Assembly (NCBI GenBank): GCA_903854795.1
Contig: CAINXF010000067.1
Location: forward strand, 1 to 15,878
DNA from: Candidatus Kerfeldbacteria bacterium
Lineage (GTDB): Bacteria; Patescibacteriota; Patescibacteriia; SBBC01
Reading direction: 5' to 3'
Length of the DNA stretch: 15,878 nt
Part shown: positions 15,753 through 15,878 of the stretch, in pieces
Layout of the letters: each line of letters begins with the position of its first letter
Numbering within the stretch: position 1 is the first letter of the stretch
Made by a program: the position numbers and the translations under genes
Notes under the pieces: model-generated
What the model saw: the letters and a program-made list of their open reading frames with translations, nothing else
What the model was told of the DNA's origin: nothing
Database searches by the model: none

Positions 15753-15878
15753 ATGGCACTCGTTCAAAAACGCGATACGAAGAAAACAGTGATGACGTTC
15801 GTCGTGCTCGGCGCGGTGGTCGTGGGGGGCGTGGTCGCCTTAATTCTGTATCTACCGAAGAGCAGTTCTACAACGACA
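15753..15878 (+). CDS. Membrane protein downstream of pilO, 3' partial
   Basis: Only the first 42 codons are in the window. It starts at ATG 15753, 9 bp after the pilO stop, in the slot where pilP follows pilO in classical clusters. The visible part is a short basic N-terminus (MALVQKRDTKK), one membrane helix (about 13-33), and the start of a Ser/Thr-rich extracytoplasmic stretch (LPKSSSTTT). There is no lipobox cysteine, so it is not a standard PilP lipoprotein. It could be a membrane-anchored replacement or an unrelated pilus-cluster protein; this cannot be decided from the fragment. Confidence 0.7.
   Translation, partial: MALVQKRDTKKTVMTFVVLGAVVVGGVVALILYLPKSSSTTT

Noticed and set aside
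1..15878. Recoded TGA as in some CPR lineages
   Set aside because: TGA ends A, B, C, D, F and pilN exactly where the next gene starts or where the domain ends, so the standard bacterial code fits.

Overview
The window is one strongly packed, single-strand (+) stretch with about 53-55% GC by eye. It encodes a run of large, cysteine-rich secreted proteins followed by the start of a type IV pilus assembly cluster (pilM-pilN-pilO). No rRNA, tRNA, CRISPR array or insertion sequence is visible. TGA works as a normal stop: four junctions have ATGA stop/start overlaps or near overlaps. The best guess for the source is a member of the Candidate Phyla Radiation (Patescibacteria). This rests on the protein style, recalled from such genomes and not searched here: 'ICLNG..CRxxW' motifs, 'SGWAW...IGWIDF' motifs, CGDxxC...CPxDC motifs, and giant Cys-rich secreted proteins next to pilMNO.

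Region 1 (1-6301) holds five consecutive secreted proteins, called A to E here. A (5' end cut off by the window) and B are full-length paralogues: tail-fibre-like YGIYA/YFNG region, then a CGDxxC...CPxDC motif, then a fibronectin-III-like end. C, D and E are a second paralogous trio with a shared N-terminal scaffold, a 'DADTLDG'-like motif and a C-terminal C-x-C cap. Small four-cysteine modules (exact spacing C-x7-C-x5-C-x5-C in six copies over four proteins) sit at different points of otherwise alignable scaffolds. This is the most striking feature of the window.

Region 2 (6288-12581) is a single 2097-residue secreted protein, F, with about 104 cysteines by hand count. Its layout looks nested: a Ycf48/BNR-like beta-propeller appears interrupted by a carbohydrate-binding-module-like domain, which is itself interrupted by hundreds of residues of Cys modules. 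GWAW/GWIDF repeats and a beta-strand-rich C-terminal domain follow.

Region 3 (12582-12725) is the only real intergenic gap. It carries a clear extended -10 sigma70-type promoter and a G-rich ribosome binding site. Region 4 (12726-15878) holds pilM, an unusually long pilN with two INL-type PilM-docking motifs, pilO, and the first 42 codons of a membrane protein in the slot where pilP would be expected. A reasonable reading, which is inference, is that the pilus inner-membrane platform genes have their own promoter, and that the upstream array encodes surface or pilus-associated adhesin-like proteins secreted by the Sec route.
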